Positions 7,767 through 17,123 of a DNA stretch of 64,000 nucleotides are shown here, piece by piece. The first letter of the stretch is position 1; every line of letters starts with the position of its first letter. Location of the stretch: positions 186,001 through 250,000 of the forward strand of contig NZ_AEUT02000001.1 of the NCBI RefSeq assembly GCF_000187935.1, read 5' to 3'. The position numbers and the translations under genes are program-made. The notes beneath the pieces are model-generated. The model saw only the letters and a list, made by a program, of their open reading frames with translations. It did no database searches and had not been told where the DNA came from. This DNA comes from Streptococcus parauberis NCFD 2020. GTDB taxonomy: Bacteria; Bacillota; Bacilli; Lactobacillales; Streptococcaceae.

Positions 7767-9491
7767 ATGTCAAGCGGAATTATCTTGCTGATTGTAGCGA
7801 TAGTCTTATTAGTGATTATTGCTTACCTAGTTGGCGTAATTATTCGTAAAAGAAATGATTCGTTAATTAAAAATTTAGAAGAAAGAAAACTAAAACTTTT
7901 TGGTTTACCTATTAACGAAGAAATTGAAGAAGTTAAATCACTACATTTAATAGGACAAAGTCAAACATCTTTTAGAGAATGGAATCAAAAATGGGTTGAT
8001 TTAACAATGAACTCATTTGCAGATATTGAAAATCATTTATTTGAGGCAGAAAAACTAAATGATACTTTCAATTTTATTCGTGCTAAACATGAGATAATTA
8101 ATGTAGAAAGTCAATTGGACTTAGTTGAAGAAGATATTACTTCAATTCGTGAAGCACTTGGCATTCTGAAAGAACAAGAAGAAAAAAATAGTGCTCGCGT
8201 TACGCATGCCTTAGATTTATATGAGCAATTACAAGAATCTATTAATGGTAATATAGGAAAATATGGAAGTACTAAACCTGAAATTGATAAGCAAATGAAG
8301 AATATCGAAACTGAATTTTCTCAATTTGTGACTCTTAATTCATCAGGTGACCCAGTTGAAGCTTCTGAAGTTTTGGATAAAGCTGAAGAGCATACAATTG
8401 CTTTAGGCCAAATTACAGAACAGATTCCAGAAATTGTAGCGAAACTAGAAGAAGACCTTCCTGAGCAAATGGATGATTTGGAATCTGGTTACCGTCGTTT
8501 ACTCGAAGAAAACTATCATTTTCCTGAAAACAACATTGAAACGCGTTTCCAAGAAGTTCGTGAAGCAATTCGCAGTAATGCTGATGAATTAGTAACTTTA
8601 GATTTAGATCGTGCACGAGAAGATAACGAACATATTCAAGAACGTGTTGATGCATTGTATCAATTATTTGAACGTGAAATTGTTGCACATAAAAATGCTC
8701 TTAGAGACAGTAAAATTATTCCTAAGTACATAGCACACGTTCGAGAAAATAATGACAAACTTAAAAATGAATTATCACGACTTGCTCATAAGTACATTTT
8801 GAATGAAAACCAAGCACTTTCCGTCAAAGGTTTTGATAAAGATATTACTAAACTTGAAGAGTCAACTTTAGACAATGCACAAAGTTTTGGTTCTCAAGAA
8901 GTACCTTTTTCAGAATTAGAAGTGATATTTGATAAAGCTCTTAAAACACTTTCAGCAGTTGAGTCTGGTCAGTTGGATGTCTTTGAAGAAATTAAAGGCA
9001 TTGAAAAGACAGAAGAATCTGCTCGGAGAGATATTGATATTTATGTAGCACAATTACATATGATCAAACGTTTTATGGAAAAACGTCATTTACCAGGTAT
9101 CCCACAAGATTATTTAACTGCATTCTTCACAACAAGTACACAACTTGAAGCCCTAATGGATGAATTAAGTAAAGGTAAAATAAATATTGAAGCTGTTGGT
9201 CGCTTAAACACTATAGCTAAATCTTCTATTGCGAACTTAGAAGAATATAGTTATCAAGTCGTTCAAAATGCAACGTTAACTGAACAATTATTACAATATT
9301 CAAATCGTTACCGTAGCTTTGAAGCTGGTGTTCAAAATTCATTTGAAATTGCTATGCATTTATTTGAAGTTGAGTATGACTACCAAGGATCATTTGATGA
9401 AATATCATATGCTTTGGAAACAGTTGAACCTGGTGTAACAAGTCGTTTTGTTTCATCATATGAAAAAACAAGAGAATATATTCGATTCTAA
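7767..9491 (+). CDS. ezrA: Septation ring formation regulator EzrA
   Basis: A 574-residue protein with one N-terminal transmembrane segment (about residues 4-27) followed by a long, acidic, almost wholly coiled-coil cytoplasmic part. This is the topology and length of EzrA. EzrA binds FtsZ, controls Z-ring assembly and positions cell-wall synthesis proteins at the septum. AAGGAGAAT precedes the ATG. Position after gyrB matches other streptococci. Confidence 0.93.
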   Translation: MSSGIILLIVAIVLLVIIAYLVGVIIRKRNDSLIKNLEERKLKLFGLPINEEIEEVKSLHLIGQSQTSFREWNQKWVDLTMNSFADIENHLFEAEKLNDTFNFIRAKHEIINVESQLDLVEEDITSIREALGILKEQEEKNSARVTHALDLYEQLQESINGNIGKYGSTKPEIDKQMKNIETEFSQFVTLNSSGDPVEASEVLDKAEEHTIALGQITEQIPEIVAKLEEDLPEQMDDLESGYRRLLEENYHFPENNIETRFQEVREAIRSNADELVTLDLDRAREDNEHIQERVDALYQLFEREIVAHKNALRDSKIIPKYIAHVRENNDKLKNELSRLAHKYILNENQALSVKGFDKDITKLEESTLDNAQSFGSQEVPFSELEVIFDKALKTLSAVESGQLDVFEEIKGIEKTEESARRDIDIYVAQLHMIKRFMEKRHLPGIPQDYLTAFFTTSTQLEALMDELSKGKINIEAVGRLNTIAKSSIANLEEYSYQVVQNATLTEQLLQYSNRYRSFEAGVQNSFEIAMHLFEVEYDYQGSFDEISYALETVEPGVTSRFVSSYEKTREYIRF

Positions 9492-9523
9492 AAAAACTTG
9501 AGTGGTACACTCAAGTTTTTTAT
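9491..9523 (+). terminator. ezrA terminator
   Basis: AAAACTTGAGT pairs with ACTCAAGTTTT, followed by a T run; it starts at the ezrA stop codon. Confidence 0.85.
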
Positions 9524-9589
9524 TTTATTGCAGGAGATGAAAATTTCTAGTAAAATATATTAAAAATCTATTCTAGTAAGGAAGATATT

Positions 9590-10237
9590 ATGGGAAAAAT
9601 TTTAGGACTCTTTGTTATGGATGTCGATTCAACTCTAGTTAAAGAAGAAGTGATTGATTTATTAGCACAAGAGGCTGGTTTTGGAAAAGAGGTAGCACAA
9701 ATTACAGAACTAGCAATGAATGGTCATCTGGATTTTGAGGCAGCCTTGAAAGAGAGGGTTGCTTTATTAGAAGGACTACCCTTATCAATTTTTGATAAAG
9801 TTTATCAGTCCATTCATTTCAATAGTGGCGCGCAGGAACTAGTGAATCAATTACATGATCAACAGTATAAAGTTGGTCTGGTTTCTGGTGGTTTCCATGA
9901 AACAGTGGATCGTTTAGCTGATGAATTGGGTATCGATTATGTCCACGCCAATCAACTCGCTAATAAAGATGGTAAATTGACAGGAGAACTTGAAGGTCCA
10001 ATAGTTACAAAAGAGGTGAAATTACAGAAATTACAAGATTGGGCATTAGAAAATAACTTAAATTTATCCCAGACTGTCGCAATGGGTGATGGGGCAAACG
10101 ATTTACCTATGATAAAAGCTGCTGGGATAGGCATCGCTTTTTGTGCTAAACCTATTGTTCAAAATCAAGCACTCTATCAGATTGATGTTCCTAATCTAAT
10201 GGAAGCCTTAACTATTATTAATAAGGAGAGAGGTTAG
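9590..10237 (+). CDS. serB: Phosphoserine phosphatase
   Basis: A 215-residue HAD-superfamily phosphatase. Motif I is MDVDSTLVKEEVIDLLA near residue 10, the signature of SerB (DxDST). Motif II is VGLVSGGFHETVD near 95, and motif IV is MGDGANDLPMIKAAGIGIAF near 165. It hydrolyses phosphoserine to serine, the last step of serine synthesis from 3-phosphoglycerate, in the cytoplasm. Both motif I aspartates are present, unlike the HAD protein beside gyrB. The stop is one base from the next ATG, so it is cotranscribed with the VOC gene. Confidence 0.9.
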   Translation: MGKILGLFVMDVDSTLVKEEVIDLLAQEAGFGKEVAQITELAMNGHLDFEAALKERVALLEGLPLSIFDKVYQSIHFNSGAQELVNQLHDQQYKVGLVSGGFHETVDRLADELGIDYVHANQLANKDGKLTGELEGPIVTKEVKLQKLQDWALENNLNLSQTVAMGDGANDLPMIKAAGIGIAFCAKPIVQNQALYQIDVPNLMEALTIINKERG

Positions 10238-10238
10238 G

Positions 10239-10670
10239 ATGAATAGAATTAATCTTATTTGTTTAGGTGTTAGAGATATGGCTAAAAGTGTCGCCTTTTA
10301 TCGAGATGGTCTAGGTTTTGAAACAAAAGAAACTGCAGATTCTCCAAATGTCATATTTTTTAATAATGCAGGAACCAAGCTAGAACTTTATCCAATTGAT
10401 TTACTCGCGGAGGATTTTGGCCATAGTCTTCCTACGTTAGAAGCTAATCAATTCAATGGAATGACACTTGCCTATAACACCACATCTAAAACTGAAGTTT
10501 ATGCTATTTTTGAACTTGCTTCAAAAGCAGGAGCAAGGATTTTAAAAGAGCCACAAGAGGTTTTTTGGGGCGGTTTCCACGCTTATTTTGCAGACCCAGA
10601 CAACTATGTTTGGGAAGTTTGCTGGAATCCAGGGATGCCTTTTGACGACAATGAAATGGTGATAATATAG
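10239..10670 (+). CDS. VOC-family (glyoxalase-like) protein
   Basis: A 143-residue single-domain vicinal-oxygen-chelate protein. NLICLGVRDMAKSVAFYRDGLGFE at the N-terminus and HAYFADPDNYVWEVCWNP near residue 120 are the paired metal-site strands of the glyoxalase/bleomycin-resistance fold. Which reaction it performs cannot be told from sequence. GGAGAGAGGTTAGG upstream gives a good ribosome site inside the serB tail. The next gene begins on the last base of its stop codon. Confidence 0.8.
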   Translation: MNRINLICLGVRDMAKSVAFYRDGLGFETKETADSPNVIFFNNAGTKLELYPIDLLAEDFGHSLPTLEANQFNGMTLAYNTTSKTEVYAIFELASKAGARILKEPQEVFWGGFHAYFADPDNYVWEVCWNPGMPFDDNEMVII

Positions 10671-11215
10671 TGGACTTTATACTCTTATTAAGAGGGATAA
10701 ATGTCGGTGGCAATCATTCTGTAAAAATGGCAGAGCTAAAGGAGAACTTAACTAACTTAGAACTAGACAATGTTACTTCATATATTAATAGTGGTAATCT
10801 CTTCTTTTCAAGTTTAGAATCCCAAGATGCTTTACAAGTAATGTTAGAATCTTATTTTAAAAATAACTATTCCTTTGATATTCCATTTTTACTGATTAGT
10901 CAAACTGACTATCAAAAAGAATTTGAAGCACTACCGGAATGGTGGCAAGAAGACTATTTTCGAAAAAATGCTTTATTTTTTTTACCTAATACCAAAAATG
11001 AAGATATTGACAATTTTCTTGAAATAGCTAATTTTAGTCAGGATGAGTTAATTCATATTGGGGAATTTGCTATCTATTGGATAATAAAAAAAGAAGGGGC
11101 CTATCCCCAATCCTTCTATCATACTAAATTCATTAAAACCAAACTATATAAACTAGTCAGCATTCGCAATTTCAAAACTGCCTACTACCTGGCCTTTAAA
11201 CAAAAACACAAATAA
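10670..11215 (+). CDS. DUF1697 family protein
   Basis: A 181-residue protein starting at a GTG that shares its G with the previous stop codon (TAGTG overlap). The N-terminus DFILLLRGINVGGNHSVKMAEL and the following YINSGNLFFSS match the DUF1697 family, small cytoplasmic proteins of unknown biochemical role. The overlap indicates translational coupling to the VOC gene. No function is assigned. Confidence 0.8.
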   Translation: MDFILLLRGINVGGNHSVKMAELKENLTNLELDNVTSYINSGNLFFSSLESQDALQVMLESYFKNNYSFDIPFLLISQTDYQKEFEALPEWWQEDYFRKNALFFLPNTKNEDIDNFLEIANFSQDELIHIGEFAIYWIIKKEGAYPQSFYHTKFIKTKLYKLVSIRNFKTAYYLAFKQKHK

Positions 11216-11243
11216 AAGAAGCCGAAGCTTCTTTTTTATTTTC
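11216..11243 (+). terminator. Terminator between convergent genes
   Basis: AGAAGC-CGAA-GCTTCT hairpin with a T run on the + strand and an A-rich 5' flank, so it can also act for the - strand gene. Confidence 0.7.
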
Positions 11244-11679
11244 CGAAAATATTATCCCAAAAACTAGCTTTTTTTTCTTTAGAAGGTGTTTCATCTTTTG
11301 GTAGATTATCAGCAATTGAAGTTTGATTCAGGTTAACTGCATGGTCTGTATGGAGAACAAGCGCAAAAGGAGAGGTAGCACTGGTTTCGTCTATTATAGT
11401 TGAAGGAATACCCTTTTTGCTAGCTAACTTCATAAAGAACATTTGAAATTCAGAATCTAAGTCGGCTGATAATTTAAGTGATAAAGGAGAATAGTCTTTA
11501 ACATAAGAAGGCAATAAGCGTTCAAATTCATTCTTAGCAATTTCTTCTTCAATGCCGACCAAGGGGATAGTTAATAAGACACGTTCAGCATAAGTGCCTA
11601 AATAGTAGCGTTGTTGATCAGGATCAAGTCTATTTTCACCTAATGCACCTTTTAAAATCTTATGATCTAATGACTCCAT
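11236..11679 (-). CDS. DUF1694 (YueI-like) family protein
   Basis: A 147-residue cytoplasmic protein. I place the start at 11679 because AAGGAGG lies 6 bases upstream on the - strand; an in-frame ATG at 11736 has no ribosome site. ESLDHKILKGALGENRLDPDQ and ERVLLTIPL are typical of the DUF1694/YueI family, whose function is unknown. The C-terminal tail is rich in Lys and acidic residues and ends in SFWDNIFGK. The gene is convergent with DUF1697 and divergent from eno. Confidence 0.8.
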   Translation of the reverse strand: MESLDHKILKGALGENRLDPDQQRYYLGTYAERVLLTIPLVGIEEEIAKNEFERLLPSYVKDYSPLSLKLSADLDSEFQMFFMKLASKKGIPSTIIDETSATSPFALVLHTDHAVNLNQTSIADNLPKDETPSKEKKASFWDNIFGK

Positions 11680-11791
11680 AGTAGCCTCCTTAATCCATTT
11701 AAGTTCATTATACTGATTTTTAAAAGAAAAAGCCATTAAAACATGTATTTGTAAGGATTTGAAATATTATTGAAAACTATAAAACATTTGC

Positions 11792-11860
11792 ATGAAAACG
11801 AATACAAATTTTCATAATGGCTGTTTTTAAGTTGAAAATACTAGTACTTTGTGGTATTAT
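11792..11860 (+). promoter_or_regulatory. eno promoter with possible cre site
   Basis: TTGAAA (11832-11837), 17 bases, TATTAT (11855-11860) with TG one base before it. Upstream, ATGAAAACGAATACA at 11792-11806 fits the loose catabolite-responsive consensus WTGNAANCGNWNNCW. A site upstream of the -35 box would fit CcpA activation, which is inference. Confidence 0.65.
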
Positions 11861-11870
11861 TAACATGTAA

Positions 11871-13224
<1,354 letters not shown>

Positions 13225-13245
13225 GTGTTCTGAAACATTGATTTT

Positions 13246-13285
13246 AAAGCATTCTAGGGAACTGACCTAGGATGCTTTTTCTTTT
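13246..13285 (+). terminator. Terminator downstream of eno
   Basis: AAAGCATTCTAGG pairs with CCTAGGATGCTTT, followed by a T-rich run. Confidence 0.85.
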
Positions 13286-13350
13286 TTTGTTGCATTTATT
13301 TCAATGAAATAAGATAATCAAGTAATTATTAAATATATTGGAGGTAAGTT

Positions 13351-13551
13351 ATGACACATACCAAATTTAACATTATTACTATTTTACCGGCAGGATCAAA
13401 ATTGAAAGATGGGACTGTTTTAACATAACAAACAAAATTCTCATCAGATGAGTTCGAAAAAAATGCATTGATGCTTCCAGCTGATCATCCAGTAAATCAA
13501 TTTTTACTGCGTTTATCAATAGAAAGATGGAGAAATAATACAGATAAATAA
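13351..13551 (+). pseudogene. Small gene interrupted by an in-frame stop
   Basis: A strong GGAGG site precedes ATG 13351. Reading gives 25 codons (MTHTKFNIITILPAGSKLKD and on), then TAA at 13426-13428. The same frame continues for another 40 codons (including SSDEFEKNALMLPADHPVNQ) to TAA at 13551. Restoring codon 26 would give a protein of about 66 residues. I do not recognise the family. It may be a pseudogene, or a 25-residue peptide may be the real product. Confidence 0.45.
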
Positions 13552-13636
13552 CTTGATGATGAATAGATTTTTAATTTATATAAAAATGTTTTGTATGTAC
13601 TTTTGAAATATCTCAAAATCTGCTATTATATTATTA

Positions 13637-13823
13637 ATAGATGAGTAGTTTAAGAGTGAGAATATGGTATGGCATAATACTCGAAAGAGCTGATTGAACT
13701 GGTTTGTATTAAGTTTCATCTGTTACTTTTGCAATAAACGGGATGCAGATGTCATTATCAAGATATCGGTTGAAATCCGATCAATCTATTATAAAAAGCA
13801 CTTATCAAATGATAGGTGCTTTA
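13637..13823 (+). ncRNA. Candidate structured small RNA in the accessory segment
   Basis: TTGAAA at 13603-13608 and TGCTATTAT at 13621-13629 form a plausible promoter. A terminator hairpin (AGCACTTATCA/TGATAGGTGCT) closes the unit near 13823. The roughly 187 nt between have no credible open frame. They contain several small hairpins, among them CATCTG/CAGATG near 13720-13750 and ATCGG/CCGAT around a 7-nt TTGAAAT loop at about 13764-13780, which resembles a tRNA T arm. The identity is unknown. Confidence 0.4.
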
Positions 13824-13855
13824 TAAATATGTGTATTATTTTGATTATTTAATTT

Positions 13856-14293
13856 TTATTTTATGGTAACTTTGATATTTTTAGTTTTAGAAAATAGACT
13901 GATACGTTTATCAAATGTCAATTTAAATTCTAGTTGTTCTATTCTCTCTGTTAGATAGAATGAGAATGAGGTTCTATCATTAGGTAGTAGAATTCTTGGA
14001 AAATTATCGTCAGATAAAACATTACTGGTCACAGGACTATCTTCTTTATAGTCAATCAAATATGTAACTGGTTTTCTATTATTTGCATTAGTAATTTCAA
14101 GACCTAAAAGTTTTATACCAGATGTTGAATAGTTTAAAATATCAAACATTAATAGATTTTGATATTGATCATCGAAAAAGAGGTATACTGAATTAACAAT
14201 TTCGATAAGAATCCTATTTTCTTTTATTGAGTATATTAGAGTCAGTATTGCAACTAGTAATGTTAAACTTCCGATAAGCAATTCGATTGTCAT
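13856..14293 (-). CDS. Membrane-anchored hypothetical protein
   Basis: A 145-residue protein on the - strand with one N-terminal membrane segment (about residues 4-23, rich in Leu/Ile) and a probable beta-rich domain after it. AAAAGGAT lies about 8 bases before the ATG on that strand. I do not recognise the family. The hydrophobic anchor with a C-terminal globular domain recalls accessory-region proteins of unknown role. Base composition is clearly more AT-rich than the neighbouring eno gene. It is the only leftward gene inside the segment flanked by the eno repeats. Confidence 0.6.
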   Translation of the reverse strand: MTIELLIGSLTLLVAILTLIYSIKENRILIEIVNSVYLFFDDQYQNLLMFDILNYSTSGIKLLGLEITNANNRKPVTYLIDYKEDSPVTSNVLSDDNFPRILLPNDRTSFSFYLTERIEQLEFKLTFDKRISLFSKTKNIKVTIK

Positions 14294-14398
14294 ATATTAT
14301 ATCCTTTTTTATTAATTATATCACAATAAATATGATTGAAATTTCCATATGTTAAATTAGTTCTTGTGTTTTCTAGATATGGTACTTGATATTAGTGA

Positions 14399-14586
14399 TA
14401 TAATATAGATAATAGGGCAGTGGTCTAATATGGATGACGCATCATGTTATGATGATATGGCGATGCAAATCCGTCTGACTATTATTTAACACAAGAGTAG
14501 TATATAGAGATTGCCCCTTTATTGATGGGATGCCGATTCGAATCCTGACTATTGTGTTAATGCATCCAGATAACTGGGTGCTTTTA
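14399..14586 (+). ncRNA. Candidate transcript with tandem tRNA-like modules
   Basis: TGATATAAT (14396-14404) is an extended -10 box, and a terminator (GCATCCAG/CTGGGTGC plus T run) ends at about 14586. Module 1, 14412-14483, is 72 nt long. It has a T-arm-like stretch GGCGA-TGCAAAT-CCGTC at 14459-14475 and a CATC/GATG hairpin whose loop ATGTTAT would give anticodon GTT, but only four of seven acceptor pairs. Module 2 is closed by a perfect 9-bp stem (14486-14494 with 14552-14560) and contains CCGATTCGAATCC. Both modules share AATCC...TGACTATT. They look like decayed or highly diverged tRNAs. Confidence 0.35.
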
Positions 14587-14611
14587 AAAATATTAAGGAC
14601 AAATTTTAAAT

Positions 14612-15523
14612 ATGAAAAAACGAAATTACTGGAGATTAACAGCAATAATTATTATATTATTTATTTCAAGGTTTAAATTTTCAAAAGAAACTACAGTTTT
14701 AATGACAAAAGCAGTCTTCTCTCGAGAATTTTTTTCAAGTTTCTTTGGTGCTGCAGTAGCTGCATGCATAACTTTGTATGTCTTTTTTAAACAGTCTAAA
14801 CAGGCTGAGAATATAATGAAAACTCAAATAGAGACTCAAGAAAATCAATTAAATCAACAACTTGAATCTTCTAATATTCAATTCAAGGATCAGCAAGAAA
14901 TGGCAAAGCTACAATTTCAAACTCAAATAGAAGTACAAACCGAGCAATTCAATAAACAGCAGATTTTTGAATTTAAAAAAATTGAGATAGAATACTACTT
15001 AGAAAAAGTGCAAGAGGTGAATAATTTATTATTACGAGTTAAGGAGATCACTGAAAATGGCTTCAAGCCACTCACAATCAGAATGACAGAACTACAAACT
15101 GATTTGCGTAGCAATCAAAATAAAGAGTTATTTCATTTGTATTTTAAAAAAAATTTACCCCAAATAGAAGCTTTGTACTTGGAATACTATAAATTTTCAA
15201 TAGAAATCCATGAAATTTCAAATAAATTAATTGTATTTTCTGAATTGTTCGATACTGGTTTATCAAAGCATATACTTGATTTTGTAAGAGGTGAATTTGG
15301 ACTAGAGTTTTATGAGACAAATTTAGTAGAAATTTGGTGGGAAAATAATATACAAAATTCTTATAAAAAGTACTCAGAGCATAAGTCAGAAAACTTTGAT
15401 AATATTGTACCGACCTTAAAAATATATGAAAAGGTATTAAATCTTGATCAAAGAGTAATTCCTTTTGAAATAAAAAATAAGCATAGTGAATTAAAAGAAT
15501 TAACTTATAAAAACATAACATAA
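14612..15523 (+). CDS. Membrane protein with coiled coil, unknown function
   Basis: A 303-residue protein. Two hydrophobic segments lie near residues 8-20 and 40-60. They are followed by a Gln/Glu-rich coiled coil (about residues 65-130, with repeated QTQIE-like units) and a helical C-terminal domain of about 170 residues. A weak AAGGA lies about 12 bases before the ATG. No known domain is recognised. The arrangement of membrane hairpin, coiled coil and cytoplasmic domain occurs in some phage-defence and stress proteins, but nothing here proves such a role. A terminator follows the stop codon directly. Confidence 0.6.
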   Translation: MKKRNYWRLTAIIIILFISRFKFSKETTVLMTKAVFSREFFSSFFGAAVAACITLYVFFKQSKQAENIMKTQIETQENQLNQQLESSNIQFKDQQEMAKLQFQTQIEVQTEQFNKQQIFEFKKIEIEYYLEKVQEVNNLLLRVKEITENGFKPLTIRMTELQTDLRSNQNKELFHLYFKKNLPQIEALYLEYYKFSIEIHEISNKLIVFSELFDTGLSKHILDFVRGEFGLEFYETNLVEIWWENNIQNSYKKYSEHKSENFDNIVPTLKIYEKVLNLDQRVIPFEIKNKHSELKELTYKNIT

Positions 15524-15552
15524 AAGAGGCACAAATCAATGTGCCTTTTCTT
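15522..15552 (+). terminator. Terminator of the coiled-coil membrane protein gene
   Basis: AAAAGAGGCACA pairs with TGTGCCTTTT, followed by CTT. Confidence 0.75.
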
Positions 15553-15694
15553 GCCTGCTGAACTCATAAAATTGTTACCTTTTTTGTTACCAACTAAGTT
15601 TTTGATAATTAGTTATTCCAAATTTCTAGTGGTATAAAAAGTGATATTAACAATCTGTAAAATGTGATATTTTGAAGTGTTATTTAATAGGTAG

Positions 15695-15727
15695 ATAACC
15701 TAAAAAAATAATTTAACTATTTGATTT
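15695..15727 (+). repeat. Putative attR-like direct repeat
   Basis: Second copy of the repeat that ends eno (30 of 33 bases identical). It is preceded by a gene-free AT-rich stretch from 15553 and followed by a terminator that could be the ancestral eno terminator. Confidence 0.6.
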
Positions 15728-15747
15728 AGATTATCTTAGATAATTTG

Positions 15748-15782
15748 AAAAGCACTAATTTTAGAATTAGTGCTTTTTTTGT
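15748..15782 (+). terminator. Terminator after the second repeat copy
   Basis: AAAGCACTAATTT pairs with GAATTAGTGCTTT, followed by a T run. Confidence 0.8.
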
Positions 15783-15879
15783 TTATTTAATACAGGAATA
15801 TATTTTCATAACTATGAAGTATAGAATGAATAAGATACTGAAATTTTCAAAAATATGAGAACGGTTTTATTATTAAGTA

Positions 15880-16578
15880 ATGATTGAAATAGCAAAGCAT
15901 GATAACTTTTCACTTCTTGAGTGACTCATAACTTTTATATTAACTTTTTTAGTTGTTATGATGGCATTGACTAAAGCACCTTTAATAAGTGATAAGAAGG
16001 CGGGTGGAATTACCATTGGTTGGGTAAATGATTTCTCGGGTTTCTTATTTTTTGCAATGCAAATGACTATTTTGTTAGTAACAGGAAATGCTGTTGCCAG
16101 CTCACCATCTGTCCAGTTATTTCTTAAAGCACTGGCGAAAGTTCCGATTACAAGTACACAGATTATCATTTTCTCCGTTCTTGTGAGCTCTATTTTGGGA
16201 TTTTTACATTGGGGCTTGAAAATGATGGTTGCTATTGTTCTTGGTAAGGAATTACTTGTACAAGCTCGTTTTTAGGGGAATAAGGTTGTTTGTCTCAACC
16301 CTATTCTTTGGGATGTCGGGAGGAGCTGCCGTTTTATATGATGCAACTCCCAATTACTTAAAAAATAGGGTTGCAAAATCCTATAAAAATTTGGTTCTAG
16401 ATATTGTTCCTCTAACTGACTCAGTTCTCAATTTACCTTTTATCAGCTTTTTTTGTGGTATGCATGGTGATTCCTATTTGCTTTGCCTCTTTTGCTCATC
16501 CAAAGGAGAACAGTAAAATCATTGAACTTGATGAAGTGATTTATCAAAAAAGTTTAAACTCTGGTACTCTTTATTAAC
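15880..16578 (+). pseudogene. AtoE-type short-chain fatty acid transporter pseudogene
   Basis: Translated pieces in order match the AtoE (short-chain fatty acid permease) family. The frame from ATG 15880 meets TGA at 15922-15924. It then reads ITFILTFLVVMMALTKAPL and DFSGFLFFAMQMTILLVTGN and ends at TAG 16273-16275. A shifted frame gives FFGMSGGAAVLYDATPNYLK and IVPLTDSVLN, and a further shift gives MVIPICFASFAHPKEN up to TAA near 16576. The pieces sum to about half the usual 440-450 residues. The gene is therefore broken by a nonsense codon, frameshifts and internal loss. Confidence 0.7.
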
Positions 16579-16970
16579 TTCTTTCAAAATTAATTTCTTC
16601 TGCAATTCATATGATCCGACTTTAATTATGGTAAACTTAATATCTGGGATATTTTCGATTAATAAAGGAATTAGTTCAGAAAAGACAATACCAGAGATCA
16701 ATTCAGATATACCAAATGTGGTTTGTTCTTTGTATTTCTTAGAAGCAATCCTTAAAAAGCTGTTAATTGTTCGTGAGATGAAATGACTAGTTTTGCATTT
16801 TCATAAAATCTTTCCCCAATACTGGCTAAACCAACTAATCTACCTTTTTTCCGAAAAAAAGGGTTATGTCTTCCTCAAATTCAATTGTTTTTATATAATT
16901 ACTAAGGGCAGGTTGTGAGTTGTGACACCTGGCAGTGGCCTTGGTTAAGTTATAATTTCAAATAACAATT
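16519..16970 (-). pseudogene. LysR-family regulator pseudogene
   Basis: The - strand pieces read LTKATARCHNSQPALSNYIK (helix-turn-helix), FFRKKGRLVGLASIGERFYE, ENAKLVISSHEQL, then in another frame MISGIVFSELIPLLIENIPD and GSYELQKKLILKEV (effector domain). These align in order with LysR-type regulators. The coding frame is disrupted and the C-terminus is missing. It lies between the atoE remnant and the thiolase gene, where an ato-locus regulator would be expected. The upstream edge near 16970 is approximate. Confidence 0.65.
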
Positions 16971-17123
16971 TTTATAAAATAGATTAGTTTGATAATGTTC
17001 GTAAACACCTTATCTTTAATAAATTTTTGTGATATCTTTTATAACCAAACTATAGCCATAATTAATACCAATAATTACATAATATAAATATAAGCGTTTC
17101 ATTAATAGGAAAAAGGAGTATAT

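Noticed and set aside
15553-15694. Integrase tail encoded on the - strand near the second repeat
   Set aside because: GGTAAC repeats recall the tails of some phage integrases, but no catalytic motif or open frame of useful length is present, so no gene is called.
17085-17105. Possible cre site (AAGCGTTTCA) just before the thiolase gene
   Set aside because: Only one half matches the consensus; the other half has three mismatches in either orientation.
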